Origin: Cymbidium sinense
Lineage: Eukaryota; Streptophyta; Magnoliopsida; Asparagales; Orchidaceae
Length of the DNA stretch: 64,000 bases
Reading direction: 5' to 3'
NCBI GenBank assembly: GCA_021442155.1
Contig: CM038216.1
Coordinates: 159,201,983 to 159,265,982 of the forward strand
This document shows positions 23,018-34,654 of this stretch, piece after piece; position 1 is the first letter of the stretch, and each line of letters begins with the position of its first letter. The notes below the pieces were generated by a model that was not told where the DNA came from, did not search any database, and saw nothing but the letters and a program-made list of their open reading frames with translations. The position numbers and the translations under genes are program-made.

Positions 23018-23203
23018 CTAAAGTGATAAAATTCTACAAATAGAACCAATGCCAATGATCTTTCCCTTTGCATTATCTCCATATGTAACAAATCCTCCAT
23101 CACTTGATTCTAAAGTTGTGAATTTATCTTTATCTCCCATCATATGTCTTGAACATCCATTGTCCAAGTACCACATGCCTTCTTTGATTTTCTTTGAAGG
23201 CAT
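23018..23203 (-). pseudogene. Copia aspartic protease fragment
   Basis: It contains WYLDNGCSRHMMGD followed by FVTYGDNAKGKIIGIG. In this family the active site is usually D-S-G with C-S-R-H-M; here the catalytic triad position reads D-N-G, so serine is replaced by asparagine. The protease would cut the Gag-Pol precursor. The open stretch is short (61 codons) and ends in a stop. Confidence 0.85.
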
Positions 23204-23284
23204 TCCTACAAAAGAAACTCACATGTTAACTTTGGAACCCAAACATGTTTGGGTCCACATTCTAAATTTGAAGCAAGATATCTA

Positions 23285-24859
23285 TCATTTGTGTGCTTGT
23301 ACCTTTTGGTACCCATACATAAGATGATTGCTTAGTGTTTTGTAATTTATGTGCATAGCAATCAAATGAAATATGCCCTTTTTATCACAATAGTTGCACC
23401 AAACATTAGTGTTTGCATATGGCTTAGCATGATAATTATAAGGTATATGAGTGGGATGTGTATGATACAAATAATTTTTATTAAATATTTTTCTTGATGA
23501 ATTATTATAATGAACTTGTGATTTCAAAGATAATTCTAATCTTTCTTTTAACAAGATATTCTCTCTTTCAAGTTTACATACAAGTAAGGAACAATTTAAT
23601 AAAGAAGTATTTTACTTTTTTAAATTATCACATTCATTTTTTAAATCATAAAATGCATATCTAAATTTTTATGTTCTTTTCTAAGGTTTTGTATTTTCTT
23701 TTTAATTTTATTCAATAACTAAATCATTAAAAGCATCATCTAATTCACCATAAGATATATCATTACATACCCTTGAGAATCTAAGTCGATTCTCCATTTG
23801 CCATAAGACATATGTTGACCTCTTCATCGATGAGCAAGTACTTGATTCATTTGAATCGATTGGCCCATAAAGCCTTCTTCTTCTTATGGTACTTTTTCTC
23901 CTTCATATTTTTCTTCTTTCCACATCAATCTCTCTTCTTTGATTCAACAAGTTTTGCAATCACCTCTTATGTGTCCGTTTTTACAATGGTAGTAAATGAT
24001 CCCTTCACTGCAGAAATTTTTAGTTTGAAATTTATAGTTTTAGATTTTTTATACCTTTGATTCTTCTTCCTTAGCAAGTTCCCAAGCCTTTTGGATAGCA
24101 TGACCATCATCACTATCACCATCCGAGCTTGAGGTGTTATGCTCATCACTATCATCAACTTGTAATGCAATGGCTTTTCCTTTCTCCTTCTCCTTTTTCG
24201 AAGTTATCCATCTTATCCCTTTGAGCAATAACTGTTCATGTGCTATCAAAGAACCCAAAAGCGATCAAGTGGATAAGTAGATAAATCCTTAGCTTCACTA
24301 ATAGTTACTTTAGCTTCCCATTCTTTTGGAAGACATCTAAGAATCTTATAGACTAAGTCTTGATTCCTATATATTTTTCCAAGAGAATGCAATGTGTTAA
24401 TTATTTTCATGAATCTAGTATACATATCAGAAATAGATTCAGAAGGAGACATATGAAATAACTCATATTCATGAACAAGTCTATTTATGTGAGCATCTTT
24501 AACTTCACTAGTTCCTTCATAAGTTATAATGAGTTTATCCCATATTTCTTGTTGTACTTAACATAGAAATTTTCATGTAATCATCGGTAATAAAGCACAA
24601 TGTAAAGTATTACAAGCCCTAGCATTTAATTCATCAAGTTCTCTTTCATACTATCCATTCCTCAAAAGGTTTTTTCTACTTTAATGCCATTTACTTCTAC
24701 CGGGTGTATGATATTGATGTGTCAACATATACCACATGCATCTTGACCTCTTAAAAATGTACTAATTTTTTTCCAATAATCAAATGGTACACTATCTAAA
24801 AGTGGAGGTCTATGAGTGGATTGTCCCTTGGTAGTGAACCCTTGGGAAACCCCAGCCAT
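23285..24859 (-). pseudogene. Copia gag, broken
   Basis: The likely start is the ATG at 24859-24857, giving MAGVSQGF followed by RPPLLDSVPFDYWKK and FLRGQDA, the usual N-terminus of copia Gag. Next are SESISDMYTRFMKIIN, LGKIY and KILRCLPKEWEAKVT (24246-24452), then GSLIAHEQLL with a lysine-rich stretch (24049-24258), a decayed zinc knuckle YYHCKNGHIRGDC (about 23940-24000) and a second CNYCDKKGIFH element (23285-23554). Gag forms the particle that packages the RNA. Stops between these blocks make it non-functional. The two zinc-finger-like pieces fit Sirevirus Gag. Confidence 0.83.
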
Positions 24860-24904
24860 AGTAGTGAAAAAAGATCTACTCTTGGATGTTACCAATAAAA
24901 GAGC

Positions 24905-24917
24905 CCATTCGATACCA
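24905..24917 (-). promoter_or_regulatory. Copia primer-binding site
   Basis: Minus strand TGGTATCGAATGG, two bases after the 5' LTR. The first seven bases fit the 3' end of initiator tRNA-Met, the usual primer of plant copia elements (TGGTATC-A-GAGC). The rest has diverged. Confidence 0.7.
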
Positions 24918-24919
24918 AT

Positions 24920-27038
24920 TGTGAGTCACTATAGCACCCAAGAGAGGTGAATACGATATTAAAAATTTTAAAAGTTAAATCTTAAATTTTAAGTTTTAAT
25001 AGAAAATTAATTTTAATTTTATAATGACAAGATACAATTCTTAATGCAGCAAAAATAAAAATATAGTAAAGTAAAGAGAGACAATAACACAATTTTTTGT
25101 GTGGCCACAAACACCAAGCCTACATCCAGCCACACCTAGGAATCCATTAAATGCAAAATAACTTACATAGTACTCTCCATAATGCTGAGTACAACCCTAC
25201 AATAATATGTACTCTCCTAAAAAGCAGTACAACCCTAATATAAATTTTACAGCACAAAAAAAAAAATACAAAATAATAAATTTTGATAAAATAAATCTCT
25301 CACAAATATACCAAGCTATCCAATTCAAAAAAATGATCACACAACTTATAAATGATGACTTTACAACTTAAAAATTTGGCAAGATAAAATGCTCACTTAA
25401 TATTGATAAGAAATAATAAAATGGAAATCTTAAAGTGATCTTACTAAGATGTTTATGTTATTATAATTTGTAGACTAATATAAAAATGATTTCAAAATAA
25501 CATATTATTTTGCACAATAAAAATAAACTTCAGCAAGAATAATTTATTTTATTTTAACCAAAAGATTCTTTCAATTAATGCTAATGATCACAAAATACTT
25601 AAATAAAAGTATATGATAGATCTAAGTAGGCTAGTAGTTTTAATTAAAAGAGATCTAAAATATGAAAATAATTTCAGCAATAATTAATTTAAAATGCTTA
25701 AAATATACTTCTAAAATAGATCTAAGAATAAATGATCTTTCAAAATAAGACTAATGAAGAAATATTTCAAGAAACTAAAAGAAATTTGTAGGAAGTTAAA
25801 AATTTCAACAAGTTGAAATAGATCCTACAAACTATCACAAGAGTTTTTCACAAAAAAATGATTGAGAAACTTTGATGTGAAAAATAATGTCCAAAGACTA
25901 ATCCACCAAAAAGTATAAATTGGAAAGAATAAATAGATGGTGAAAATAGCATGAACAACAAAAAAAGGATTAAGATCAAGAAAACAAACTCAAGTAATTT
26001 GAGAAAGCTTAGTTGAAGATGTTGAAGCTTCCAAACCAAGGATTTGATCTTGCAATATTTGGAGAACACTTGGAAGGAAAATCTAAGAAATTTTCTCTTA
26101 GATTTGGAGGGATTTTGAATTTGAATGAGGAATGCTTTCATGAAGAGAATGAGGCTATTTATAGGCAAGAAGGTCATTTTGAATTATTTCAAAAAATATA
26201 TTATTCTAACATTATTTTATCATAATAATTTAATATTCAAAAAAAATATAATTTATATTAAATAAATATTAAATTCAAGTAGCCAAAATTCAGCTATTCA
26301 CATGTCAAAAAATAATCAAATATGACTCTTAATATATTCAAAGCATGTAGCATGCATTCATTATTAAAATCGCTAATGTTTGAAAAGTCATAATAAATTC
26401 AATTTTAATCAAACGCGTGGTCATGTAACCTATCAAATTAAAGGAAAAAATTCAAAGAATCTTGGAGATGAAATCGATATAAATTTCTTGATTATAAAAT
26501 GACTTAGCTAAAATACAAAATTACACATATTTTTATTAATTTTGAAATATGACATTTAAATATTATGATATAATTTATATATAATCATACATATGTTAGT
26601 TATCATATAACCTTCAAATAATTAAAATATTTAATTATATTAAGTAAATAAAATAATTACACTTAATAGTCATAATTTATTATCATTTATTATTTTGACA
26701 ATTCAAATGCTATGTATGAAACATATAATTGAATGTTAATTAGATAGAGATTTATATAAATTAGCCTCATTAAAATAATATGTTAAGTTATGAGCAAATT
26801 AATTCATGCCAATGAACTCATATAAATTTCTAAGATAATATAAAATAACCTATAACCTATATTGTTTTACATTATCCATTTTGATCTATCTTCTATTCTT
26901 CTATTCTTGCAATTTTCAAACATATATATTGGATATGTAATTAGTAATTAATATAAAAACACATAAAACATTCATTAGAACATCCAACCATTCGTTTGTT
27001 ATCATCAAAATTGGTCGGATTGAACATGAGGACCAACA
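24920..27038 (-). repeat. Copia 5' LTR
   Basis: 2119 bp, same termini as the 3' LTR (plus-strand start TGTGAGTCAC, end GACCAACA). It differs from the 3' LTR by scattered substitutions and a large number of 1-6 bp deletions, nearly all on this side. An open frame at 26013-26225 is LTR sequence and is not a gene. Confidence 0.93.
26155..26164 (-). promoter_or_regulatory. Copia LTR TATA box (5' LTR)
   Basis: Minus strand CCTATAAATAGC, conserved with 19040-19049. This would be the promoter for the element's genomic RNA, with U3 about 0.88 kb long. Confidence 0.75.
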
Positions 27039-27043
27039 TTATG
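27039..27043. repeat. Target-site duplication of copia element, right
   Basis: TTATG, against TCATG on the left. Confidence 0.65.
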
Positions 27044-29689
27044 TACAATCCAAAAATTCAGATAAATTATATTATATTATTACCATTTTTTTATTTTTTT
27101 GAATCAAATCAAATTACAAAAAAAATAATGAATTTCTTAAGATTAAACATAAGTAACATGAGAATATAAAGATATAAATGGAAAAATAATTAGTAAAATA
27201 TCACCTATCAAACACACTCAAATTTAGCCCTTGTCCTCAAGTAAGTTCAAAAATAGTAAATCACTGCATAACCAAGGACTCAAATATTATTGAAAATTTA
27301 TTTTTCACTCGGATGATAACTCTTAAGATTTTATTTATTTATTTTATGTGATAAGCGTTGATCAACAAACCATGCTCATATTTTTAAATTTTAGTAATTG
27401 CAATTTTCAGGCACAAATTTAGAAATGGTGAGGTAGATGCAATGAAAAAGAAAACAAAATAGTTTATAAATACAGATTACAACTTAGCCCTTGTCTTTTT
27501 TTACAACTTTAGTGCAATGACGCACACTTTTCATTTACTTCATTTATAACAAAATAATGAATAACTCAAACAAAATACTAATTGACATAAACATAATGAA
27601 ATTTTCAAAAATATTGTAGTTATCCAACAAAATCATTTAGTAAAGGATCATCTATCTAACATAGTTCTTTTTAGTCCAACACTTATCAGGTAGAATTTCA
27701 TGCATCGAGTGCTTCACAAAAATTACTTCAGCCACATAATTTTTTGACTTTTGACTAGATTTAGCATACTTTGGTAGATTTTGTATGATGGCTTGAGTTT
27801 TAAATTACTTGCATTAATACAAAGATAATTTTTCTGTGACATTAGTGTTTATATATAATAAAAAACTTAAATATCACTTTCTCTTCATAGACTTTGAGGT
27901 GCTCCTTTCTAAGCATCAATATTTGTTATTTGAATTAGTAAAAAATGGTCAACCAAGAATGATGGGATGCTTTAAACCACCCTTTTTAATTTGATTAAAT
28001 TATCTAGAAAAATAATATTTAATTTTGTTAATACGTCAATCCCTTTACTATACTTGATTGAACTATCAACCAATTACAATGAAATTATAGTTAGTTCCAC
28101 TTCTTCAATGTCAAACTTAATTGGGGCATAAGATGTTTGCTTTCTCCAAGTTCACATAATGTTCTATCAAATTGTATATTTCAAACAATTCATGAAATGG
28201 TGGAATTGCATTAATCCTTTAACTTTGTTGGCAGCATTTTCCATAGAATGGTGCTACCTACTTATTGAGTGCAACTATCTCATACTTTTACCACTTCCTC
28301 TCATTAAAGACAAACTTTTTTTTATGAATTTTCTATTTTCTATAACATGGGGTTTTATCTAATATATATACAATAAAGTACAAATGTGTAACTTTTTAAG
28401 AAATTTCAGCCGCTAGCTAGAACCATTCTTACATAGCAAAGATAATGGAAATGCATAAGGTAAAATACTATCATAGAAGCTATGAAAGGACATTTCATGA
28501 AAAGTTAATGACTAAAAATAAGGGAACATGAAAGTAGTAGAATCCATGAACACTTTTGAGGGCCATGTTGCTAGAACCAATTGTACTAATCAAGGATAGA
28601 AATTATCTAATTAATTTGTTGATGGTCTTATAATTAATATTACGTATGAGGTAGAGTCATAAGACCCCTAGATTCTTGAGAATGCTTTTCCCTATGCTTT
28701 AATCTTCAAAAGGCATAAAAATTAACCTTGTTATTCATATACAAGGGTCTACATTTCTTCTATATAATATCCTCTTATCTTAGTCAAAGATTTACAACTG
28801 GACCTAAGGCACCTTTCTCAAATACCCAACTTAATAGAAATGTCATTAAGTCAAGTTTAAAATTTAGAAACATAGTTTGCTTTAAGCATAATAAAAGAGA
28901 CACATAAGAAATTAATATAAGGCAAAAATTAATTTCCTAGATGAGACTGAGGAAGTAGAAATTAAGAGTGTTGAAGATTGTTAGCAAATCTCAACTAGAT
29001 CATATGGAATAGATAGAACTTGTAACAAAGAATCTTGTTCTCCATGTTTAGTAGAGTATACATTTGTGGAAGAGTAGAAGATTGAGCATTGATCCTTAGA
29101 AATCATACATGCATTGACAAAATTCTTATGAGTACAACTGTAGAATAAGGTACCAACATTATGCTTGATTCCAAAACATAACTCATCAAACAACAAAGTC
29201 TAACTAACTGGACTTACTACTTTGAACATAATCAATATAACTAAAAATTTATTTATAATGACAGAGATCATAGGGTCTTCTAGTAGTAGCAAATGATCCA
29301 TAAATGTATAAGTTGGAGGATCCTACTCAGGTATTAAATGATATTGAAGTGCTTCAGTATTCTAGTGTGAGATTTTGGCTTCTTAGAAGAAGGATAAATT
29401 CCTTCATGCAGCAAAAAACTTAGTGTTATTAAATTATTTAAGAAAAATATAAATATCAACTAAATGAATTTGAAAATAATCAATTTTAGAATTTTATGAG
29501 TAATGGATATTTTAAATTAATATGAGATCTCCAATAGTGAATTTTCTCTAATGGACTAGTTTATTATGTTCTCATGTTATTCAAGAAAAATAAACTTCTA
29601 AATTTTGTTGACCCTATATAAGTGGAGCTCATCACAATTTTCCAACTCCTTTAACAAAAGGTGAGGATTTTGACTTTTATCAAATATTG
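27044..29689 (-). other. AT-rich sequence, probably the 3' end of the decayed gypsy element
   Basis: No clear gene. On the minus strand, CTTGAGGACAAGGGCTAAAT followed by TTGAGTGTGTTTGATAGG (about 27214-27247) resembles the end of the internal region and LTR start of Athila/Tat-type gypsy elements, where a G-rich polypurine tract normally stands. The tract itself is not preserved. Small open frames (28159-28362 plus, 28981-29196 minus) are unrecognised. Confidence 0.4.
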
Positions 29690-30330
29690 GTAGATATGGC
29701 CATGCATAATGATAGTAACTCTTCTTCCAAAGAGAGAACTACTTTTGAGCTAAATATTAATGCATAAGAAGACATTTAGGTAGGAGTCCAATAGGTTATT
29801 TTATAAGACTAGAGACCTTCTAGAATCTTGTCATGCCATTATTGCTAGTTAGATGTTAACATTTTAAATATTTTCATATTTATTGTAAGATTCAACTAGG
29901 CTATTGGCGCTTTGATAATAAATTGTTGAATAATCATAATCATTGTTGTTGTGATTAATGAACCAATTAAATTTGGTACTCTAGAAAGGCTTAAACATTA
30001 GCAAATATCATTTGTCATGGTTTGCAAAAATAATAATCAAAGTGATCTCAAAGAAACTATAGTACATTTTTGAGCTCTTTTAAAGGTATTTGAAAAATAA
30101 TATGTTGTGGAAAAAATGAATTTATGACCTCTAGAGGAGGGGGTTTTAATATATCTGTTCCACATCATTCAATTAGCTAGAAAGAAATAATTAAATGTAG
30201 AATAATAGAAGGGATATTGGGCAATGGGCCGTGATCTTACATTGATGGCACATTTTAGCAAATTGCATATACTCTTGAGTCATTGTTGGACAATAATAGT
30301 GAAATCTTTTTACTTTTATTTTTGTATTAG
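29690..30330 (-). pseudogene. Tat-type gypsy integrase, heavily broken
   Basis: Minus-strand remnants in order: CPTMTQEYMQFAKMCHQC (about 30228-30310), the second half of the HHCC zinc finger; SSRGHKFIF and TTYYFS (about 30085-30150), the first core strand, where the catalytic D is replaced by Y; then WHDKILEGL (about 29815-29842), SYALIFSS and EEELLSLCMA (about 29695-29770), which match the C-terminal part of the core and the adjoining segment of Tat/Athila integrases. Numerous stops and shifts; a very old copy. Confidence 0.75.
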
Positions 30331-30689
30331 ATTTATGAGATCCATATAATCCTTCATAGATTTTAATTTTAACTTTTTGAGCCTCCTCTTTTATCTATAC
30401 AAAGAATTTGCATTTGATGAAATGTTTGTCACTACTATGTATCATTAACGAATGTAAAAGATAGTGCACTCTTTTGAAATTAAGTACCTAGTGAATGAAC
30501 TTTTAGTTAAAATCCATTTTTAAGATAATCATCAACTAGAAAATTAGATGTGTTTAAGGCTGTGCATTATGACTCTAGTGATGAAACCTTATCAAGACAT
30601 GTTGGAGATAAGACATAATGATTTTGAATTATTATCCAAATAATATCTTTTTTGTTAAGATAATTCTTTTGCTAGTTTTACTAAAGCAT

Positions 30690-31050
30690 CTACCATACTA
30701 TTTTAATATTAGGAAATTCTGATTAGAGGCACATCTAGGATTTTTTGAGAAAAAAACATGACTTTATGATGGTATTCATGTAAATCAGGTTTCAAGATTT
30801 TGTAAACCACATCTACTTGGTTGATGATTAATTAAGACCCATATATGGAGAACTCTTGGTCAGTAATAAGAGCTCATATTCTACTTTATTATTGGTTATA
30901 CATACATGAGATATGAATGACCTTAAGATTTATCCTTCAAGAGACATGAATATCGTACCAATGTCAACCCTACATTCTTTTTTGGATTCATAAACTAGAT
31001 GATGCTATGTCAAAGTATAGTTCACATTTCTTTTCTATTATACATAGAAT
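30690..31050 (-). pseudogene. Gypsy RNase H remnant
   Basis: The minus strand gives CELYFDIASSSL near 31000-31030 (the usual start is W-x-L-Y-F-D-G-A) and, further on, YNQ...ALITDQEFS (about 30855-30900), resembling the T-N-N-x-A-E-Y-E-A-L-I block with the E lost. The position between RT and integrase fits. Only short motifs remain, so the assignment depends on context. Confidence 0.5.
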
Positions 31051-31379
31051 CTATTTATCTAGTGGTTATCATTCAATAAGGAACTAGTGGGAATAGCATG
31101 AGCAACCAAAAAATCAGGTAATGTTTGGCCCTTCATTACTTTCTGTAAAACAAAAATAATGTCAAATTTCCTAGCAAGCTAAAATTCTAGATAACATAAG
31201 TTTAGTCATTAAATTTTTAAGAAAATTAACTCATGAAATTGAATTGATTTTATGTGATATCAATGTCTTATTTTTTTTGTTTTGCAAAAGTAATGCAAAA
31301 TAATATTTTTCTTTGGGTGAATATCTCACTTTTGAAGGAATGAGGTAGTAAAGGCCCTTTCTTTACCCTCTTCATTATT

Positions 31380-32175
31380 CTCTATCAATAACGTGCCCAT
31401 TAATTCTTCTAAAATGCTTGTATACAAAATGAAGGGTTCCCTTAATATTAGGCAAGTTAGTATTCAGAGATTTAGCTAATACTTTTTAATGTCATTATAA
31501 GCATCTTGATAAGATTTATCCTAATTAAAATTGGAATCTTTTTAGTTAGTGTGGAAAATGGTTGACATCTACTAGAAAAACTAGATATGAATTTTATAAA
31601 AAAAGCCTAGCTATCCTTGTAGTGATCTTAATTAAAGAGGCATTTTTTGAGGTTCCATTTTATTATTACTTTTATTTCTATGAGGTCTATTTCAATGCCA
31701 CAATGTTGCATAATTTCTAAAAAAATTTTCTAATATGAGACCAAAGGTTCATTTTAGTGGGTTTTTTTCCTATGGTGTTGAACTATTTATAGAATGGTCT
31801 AAAGGTCATTTGAATGATCTTTGATCTTTTCACTAGTTACCATAACGTCATCAATGTAACATTCTACTTTATAATGCACTAAATCATTAAAGATTTGATT
31901 CATGGCATGTTGATTAGTTGTGCTAGCATTTTTCAATCAGAATGGCATGATTCTATAATAGTAAATTCCTATAAAAGTTTTGAAAGTTGTATGAAATTCA
32001 TCTTTTAGTGGCATTCCTTTTTGGTTGTAGCTCGCAATCCATCTTTAAAAAATATAACATTTGTCGCAATTACATTGATCATAAATTCAGGAATTGGTAG
32101 AGAAAATTTATTCTTAGGGCAAGCTTTATTTAAATTTAATAATCAAAACTAACTTGAACTTATCTATTCATTTTA
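31380..32175 (-). pseudogene. Tat-type gypsy reverse transcriptase, broken
   Basis: The minus strand shows LNKACPKNKFSLP (about 32110-32150), PLKDEFHTTF and YYYRIMPF (about 31945-32015), then NQHAMNQIFNDL and YIDDVMVTSEK with the catalytic Y-I-D-D at 31847-31858. A connection segment follows with GIEIDLIEIK and, later, KGTLHFVY. The N-K-A-C-P-K and F-Y-Y-R-x-M-P-F wording is that of the Tat/Athila branch of Ty3/gypsy. A stop replaces the G of M-P-F-G-L, a segment upstream is duplicated (32179-32321), and stops recur throughout. Confidence 0.83.
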
Positions 32176-32178
32176 CAG

Positions 32179-32321
32179 GCTTGGAGAACACTAATGATCC
32201 AATTGTTATATTATTGTTCATTGATAAAGCTAACTTCAATTAACATTTTAGGCTTGGAATCACTAATTTTCCAATTGTGATATTATTGTTCATTGATAAA
32301 GCTAACTTCAATTAACATTTT
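32179..32321. repeat. 72-bp tandem duplication in gypsy RT upstream region
   Basis: Two units, 32179-32250 and 32251-32321. Both start GGCTTGGA and share ATTATTGTTCATTGATAAAG and the following GCTAACTTCAATTAACATTT. Only a few bases differ, so this duplication is younger than most of the decay around it. Confidence 0.9.
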
Positions 32322-33560
32322 TGTTTCTTGGATCATGATTTTTCTTATTTTCAGGTTTCATCCTTCGTAGCGCTTACTTCATTGGATTTACATTGAAATC
32401 TTTTGATAATTTAAAAGATATTATTTCTGAAGATAGACCCACAATTTCAAAATAATTTTGAACAAATCAATCTTTATAATCTTTCAAAGTTTGAAAGATA
32501 TGTGATGCTAGTTTGCCAAATGAAGATTTATTAATAAATATAGACATCATTAGTACAAAAGTTAACTTCATTTAATTCTTCAATGTTGGAAGGAATACCT
32601 TCTCCCAACTTAGGTGGTGTACTCTCTTCATAAGTTTCTTATGCTTCATTACTAAAATAAATATGAAAATAGTATTACAATGGTAAAGTGGTAAAAGAGG
32701 TGATTATCAATTATCAAAACCTAACCCTCTTCCTTTTTTATTAGGTAAATTCTTCATAATTTAAAACAACTCTTGGCATGACTCTTCGATCAACTTCTAG
32801 GAAGAAGTTTCTTCTTTAGTTGTTTTAAGACTAAAGGAGAAGAGGAATAATGTAATAAGGATATCATCTATTTCATTAGAATCATCAAATTCAAGTACAA
32901 AAATTATTCTACAACTTTTGTAGTTATAACATAAATTAGAGTTGACATTTCTTTACATCTTTTTATCAAGCTCATGTGAATGGTCATCAAGATTGATACT
33001 TTAGCTATGTTAATGGATGAAAGGCCATGACAAAAACTCTTTGGATAGGAGTGATTTCTAGCACTTAGTTTGAAAATTGAGTGATATCGAAGTGTTAAAC
33101 TAAAAAACACTTGTAGTATTTTAGTGTGAACACTCTTTTAAACTGAGCTCTTAACTTTGAAATTTGGTATACATCATCATTGGAAGAACTATCATGAAGT
33201 ACTTCTCATATAGATGTAGGAAACTTTCTTGCTTCAACTTCTTTTATCAAGCTTTCAAAAAGTCATATTTTTGGTAGCTCTAAGGATAAATAGATAGAAG
33301 GTAGAGTAACTTGTTTGTAGTTTATTTAAATTGGAAAATTATGAAAAAAGATGGTATTTTTTGGGAAGAAAATATTTGATGACATCATATATACTAATAT
33401 CATTTATAGAAAATGATTGTAGTTCACCAAGGATAAAGAATTCTTCTCTGACATGGGTGCACTTGAAGCACTGATGCAAAGTAGAAGGTACTATTTGATA
33501 TTCATGTAAGTAAGGTCAATTTAGTAATGCTTAAAAAAGTATTAGTACCTATCACATGGA
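32322..33560 (-). pseudogene. Gypsy protease end and protease-RT linker, decayed
   Basis: Minus-strand VPSTLHQCFKC followed by REEFFILGE (about 33415-33495) matches the V-P-S-T-L-H-Q segment found just after the protease in Tat/Athila polyproteins. The codons before it give ALLN-x-PYLHEYQ, a decayed L-L-G-R-P-W-I-H. The aspartic active site itself was not found. The stretch down to 32322 should be the protease-RT linker but has no conserved motif. A 68-codon open frame (32904-33110) is not recognised. Confidence 0.65.
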
Positions 33561-33794
33561 ATTTAGATTCACTCTTTAAGTTGTCAAATTATAGGGTCAC
33601 TATAATAGACTCGATGGTCTTCTAACCTTTTTTATTGAATCAATGTTACATAAGTCTAAACAAAACATTCATATATGTAAAGGTGAAAGGTCTAAAGTTC
33701 ACACTAGAACAATGTTGAAAAGACATGATCTATTAGATCTTATTGAGAGTGTTACAATGGACCATTATAGTTAAATGAAGTAGTAGACTATTAT
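33561..33794. other. Unassigned, probably gypsy protease or gag remnant
   Basis: It lies just upstream (minus sense) of the protease end. No motif survives. Confidence 0.3.
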
Positions 33795-34114
33795 GATGAA
33801 GTCACTTTTAGTGAGTTTAACATACGCACTTCCTTAGTCTTAGGGATTTTATCCTACCAATGGGATTTTCTCATATAAAGCTCTAAGACACTCCTGGTAA
33901 TAAAGGGGACATCAAACCCAAGCTCAAGACTAATAGGATTGAACCCTAGCTTTAGTCCTACTAGATTAATGAATCCCACTTAACCATTATTGTCCAAATT
34001 AACCTAAGCTCCACTATGTTAAATCGAATCAAACCAAATCAATCCAAACCTTAAATATAATCTCCTTAAATACTAACCTATCATATTTGGTCTCTAAATA
34101 GGCTAATTATGTAA
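33795..34114 (+). repeat. Diverged start of the giant LTR family
   Basis: The segment GAAGTCACTTTTAGTGAG, then words resembling TAGTCTTAGGGATT, AAGACACTCCTGGTAATAAA and ACCCAAGCTCAAGACT, follows the order of the first 150 bp of the giant LTR (4842, 7783, 59005). It continues into AATCGAATCAAACCAAATCA-like sequence. Identity is low, so this is a distant family member or an old copy, cut off at about 34115. Confidence 0.5.
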
Positions 34115-34643
34115 GAATTAGCACTTAAGACCGGGGATTAATTTGTGTTCTTTAATATTTTCTTTAAAAAAATCAAATCCTTATTTTTTTAATAAGAGAA
34201 AATTAAATAAAAAAAAATCAACAAGAGAAACTAAATAAAAGATTAGTTGAATGATAAAAGAAAAAAAATGAAAAGGGTTAAACATTTTACAATGGTTTGG
34301 TCCAATTGACTTCCACTCTCTAGATCCCTCCCAAAAACCACTATCTCTCCTTTTGCATAATAAGCTACGAGAAGAAGCCTCTCTCTAGTAATGGAGAAAC
34401 CCTACACCTGCTCTCCTTTTATTTTAAGGTAAGAATGATGCCACCTCTCTAAGGAATAAACAAAACTTCTTACGAAGAATCTTACACAAATTTTTAACTA
34501 GAACAAAATCTCAAGTTAAAGTACGAGACTTAAATGTAAGGAGAAAGAAAAGAAGAACCATAATAAAAGTGAAACATTTTCAACACAAAATATTTAAGGG
34601 AAATGAGGAAGAGCTTGAGCTACTAGTTAGGCTCCCCACAAGG

Positions 34644-34654
34644 GTATTTATAAG
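34644..34654 (-). promoter_or_regulatory. Candidate TATA box of LTR unit 1
   Basis: Minus strand CTTATAAATAC, at the place where unit 2 has a mutated version near 36508-36520. Its position within the unit resembles that of the TATA box in the complete copia LTRs, which supports minus orientation. Confidence 0.55.

Larger units (their letters stand above)
17781..27038 (-). mobile_element. Sirevirus/Maximus-type Ty1/copia element, complete but decayed
   Basis: A 9.26-kb LTR retrotransposon on the minus strand: 5' LTR 24920-27038, PBS about 24905-24917, gag, protease, integrase, RT, RNase H, PPT 19959-19972, 3' LTR 17781-19958. The gene order (integrase before RT) is that of copia. The wording of RT ([17 protein letters not shown]), long LTRs, tRNA-iMet-like PBS and repeated PPT-like G-runs near the 3' LTR fit the Sirevirus (SIRE/Maximus) lineage. 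Every gene is interrupted, so it can no longer move on its own. Confidence 0.93.

Noticed and set aside
26013..26225. 70-codon plus-strand open frame as a host gene
   Set aside because: It lies in the copia LTR, runs against the element's direction, is shared only as LTR sequence with 18900-19090, and covers the LTR TATA box.
29690..33560. An endogenous pararetrovirus
   Set aside because: The VPSTLHQ segment, Tat-type RT wording and integrase remnants downstream of RT fit Ty3/gypsy. Pararetroviruses lack integrase.
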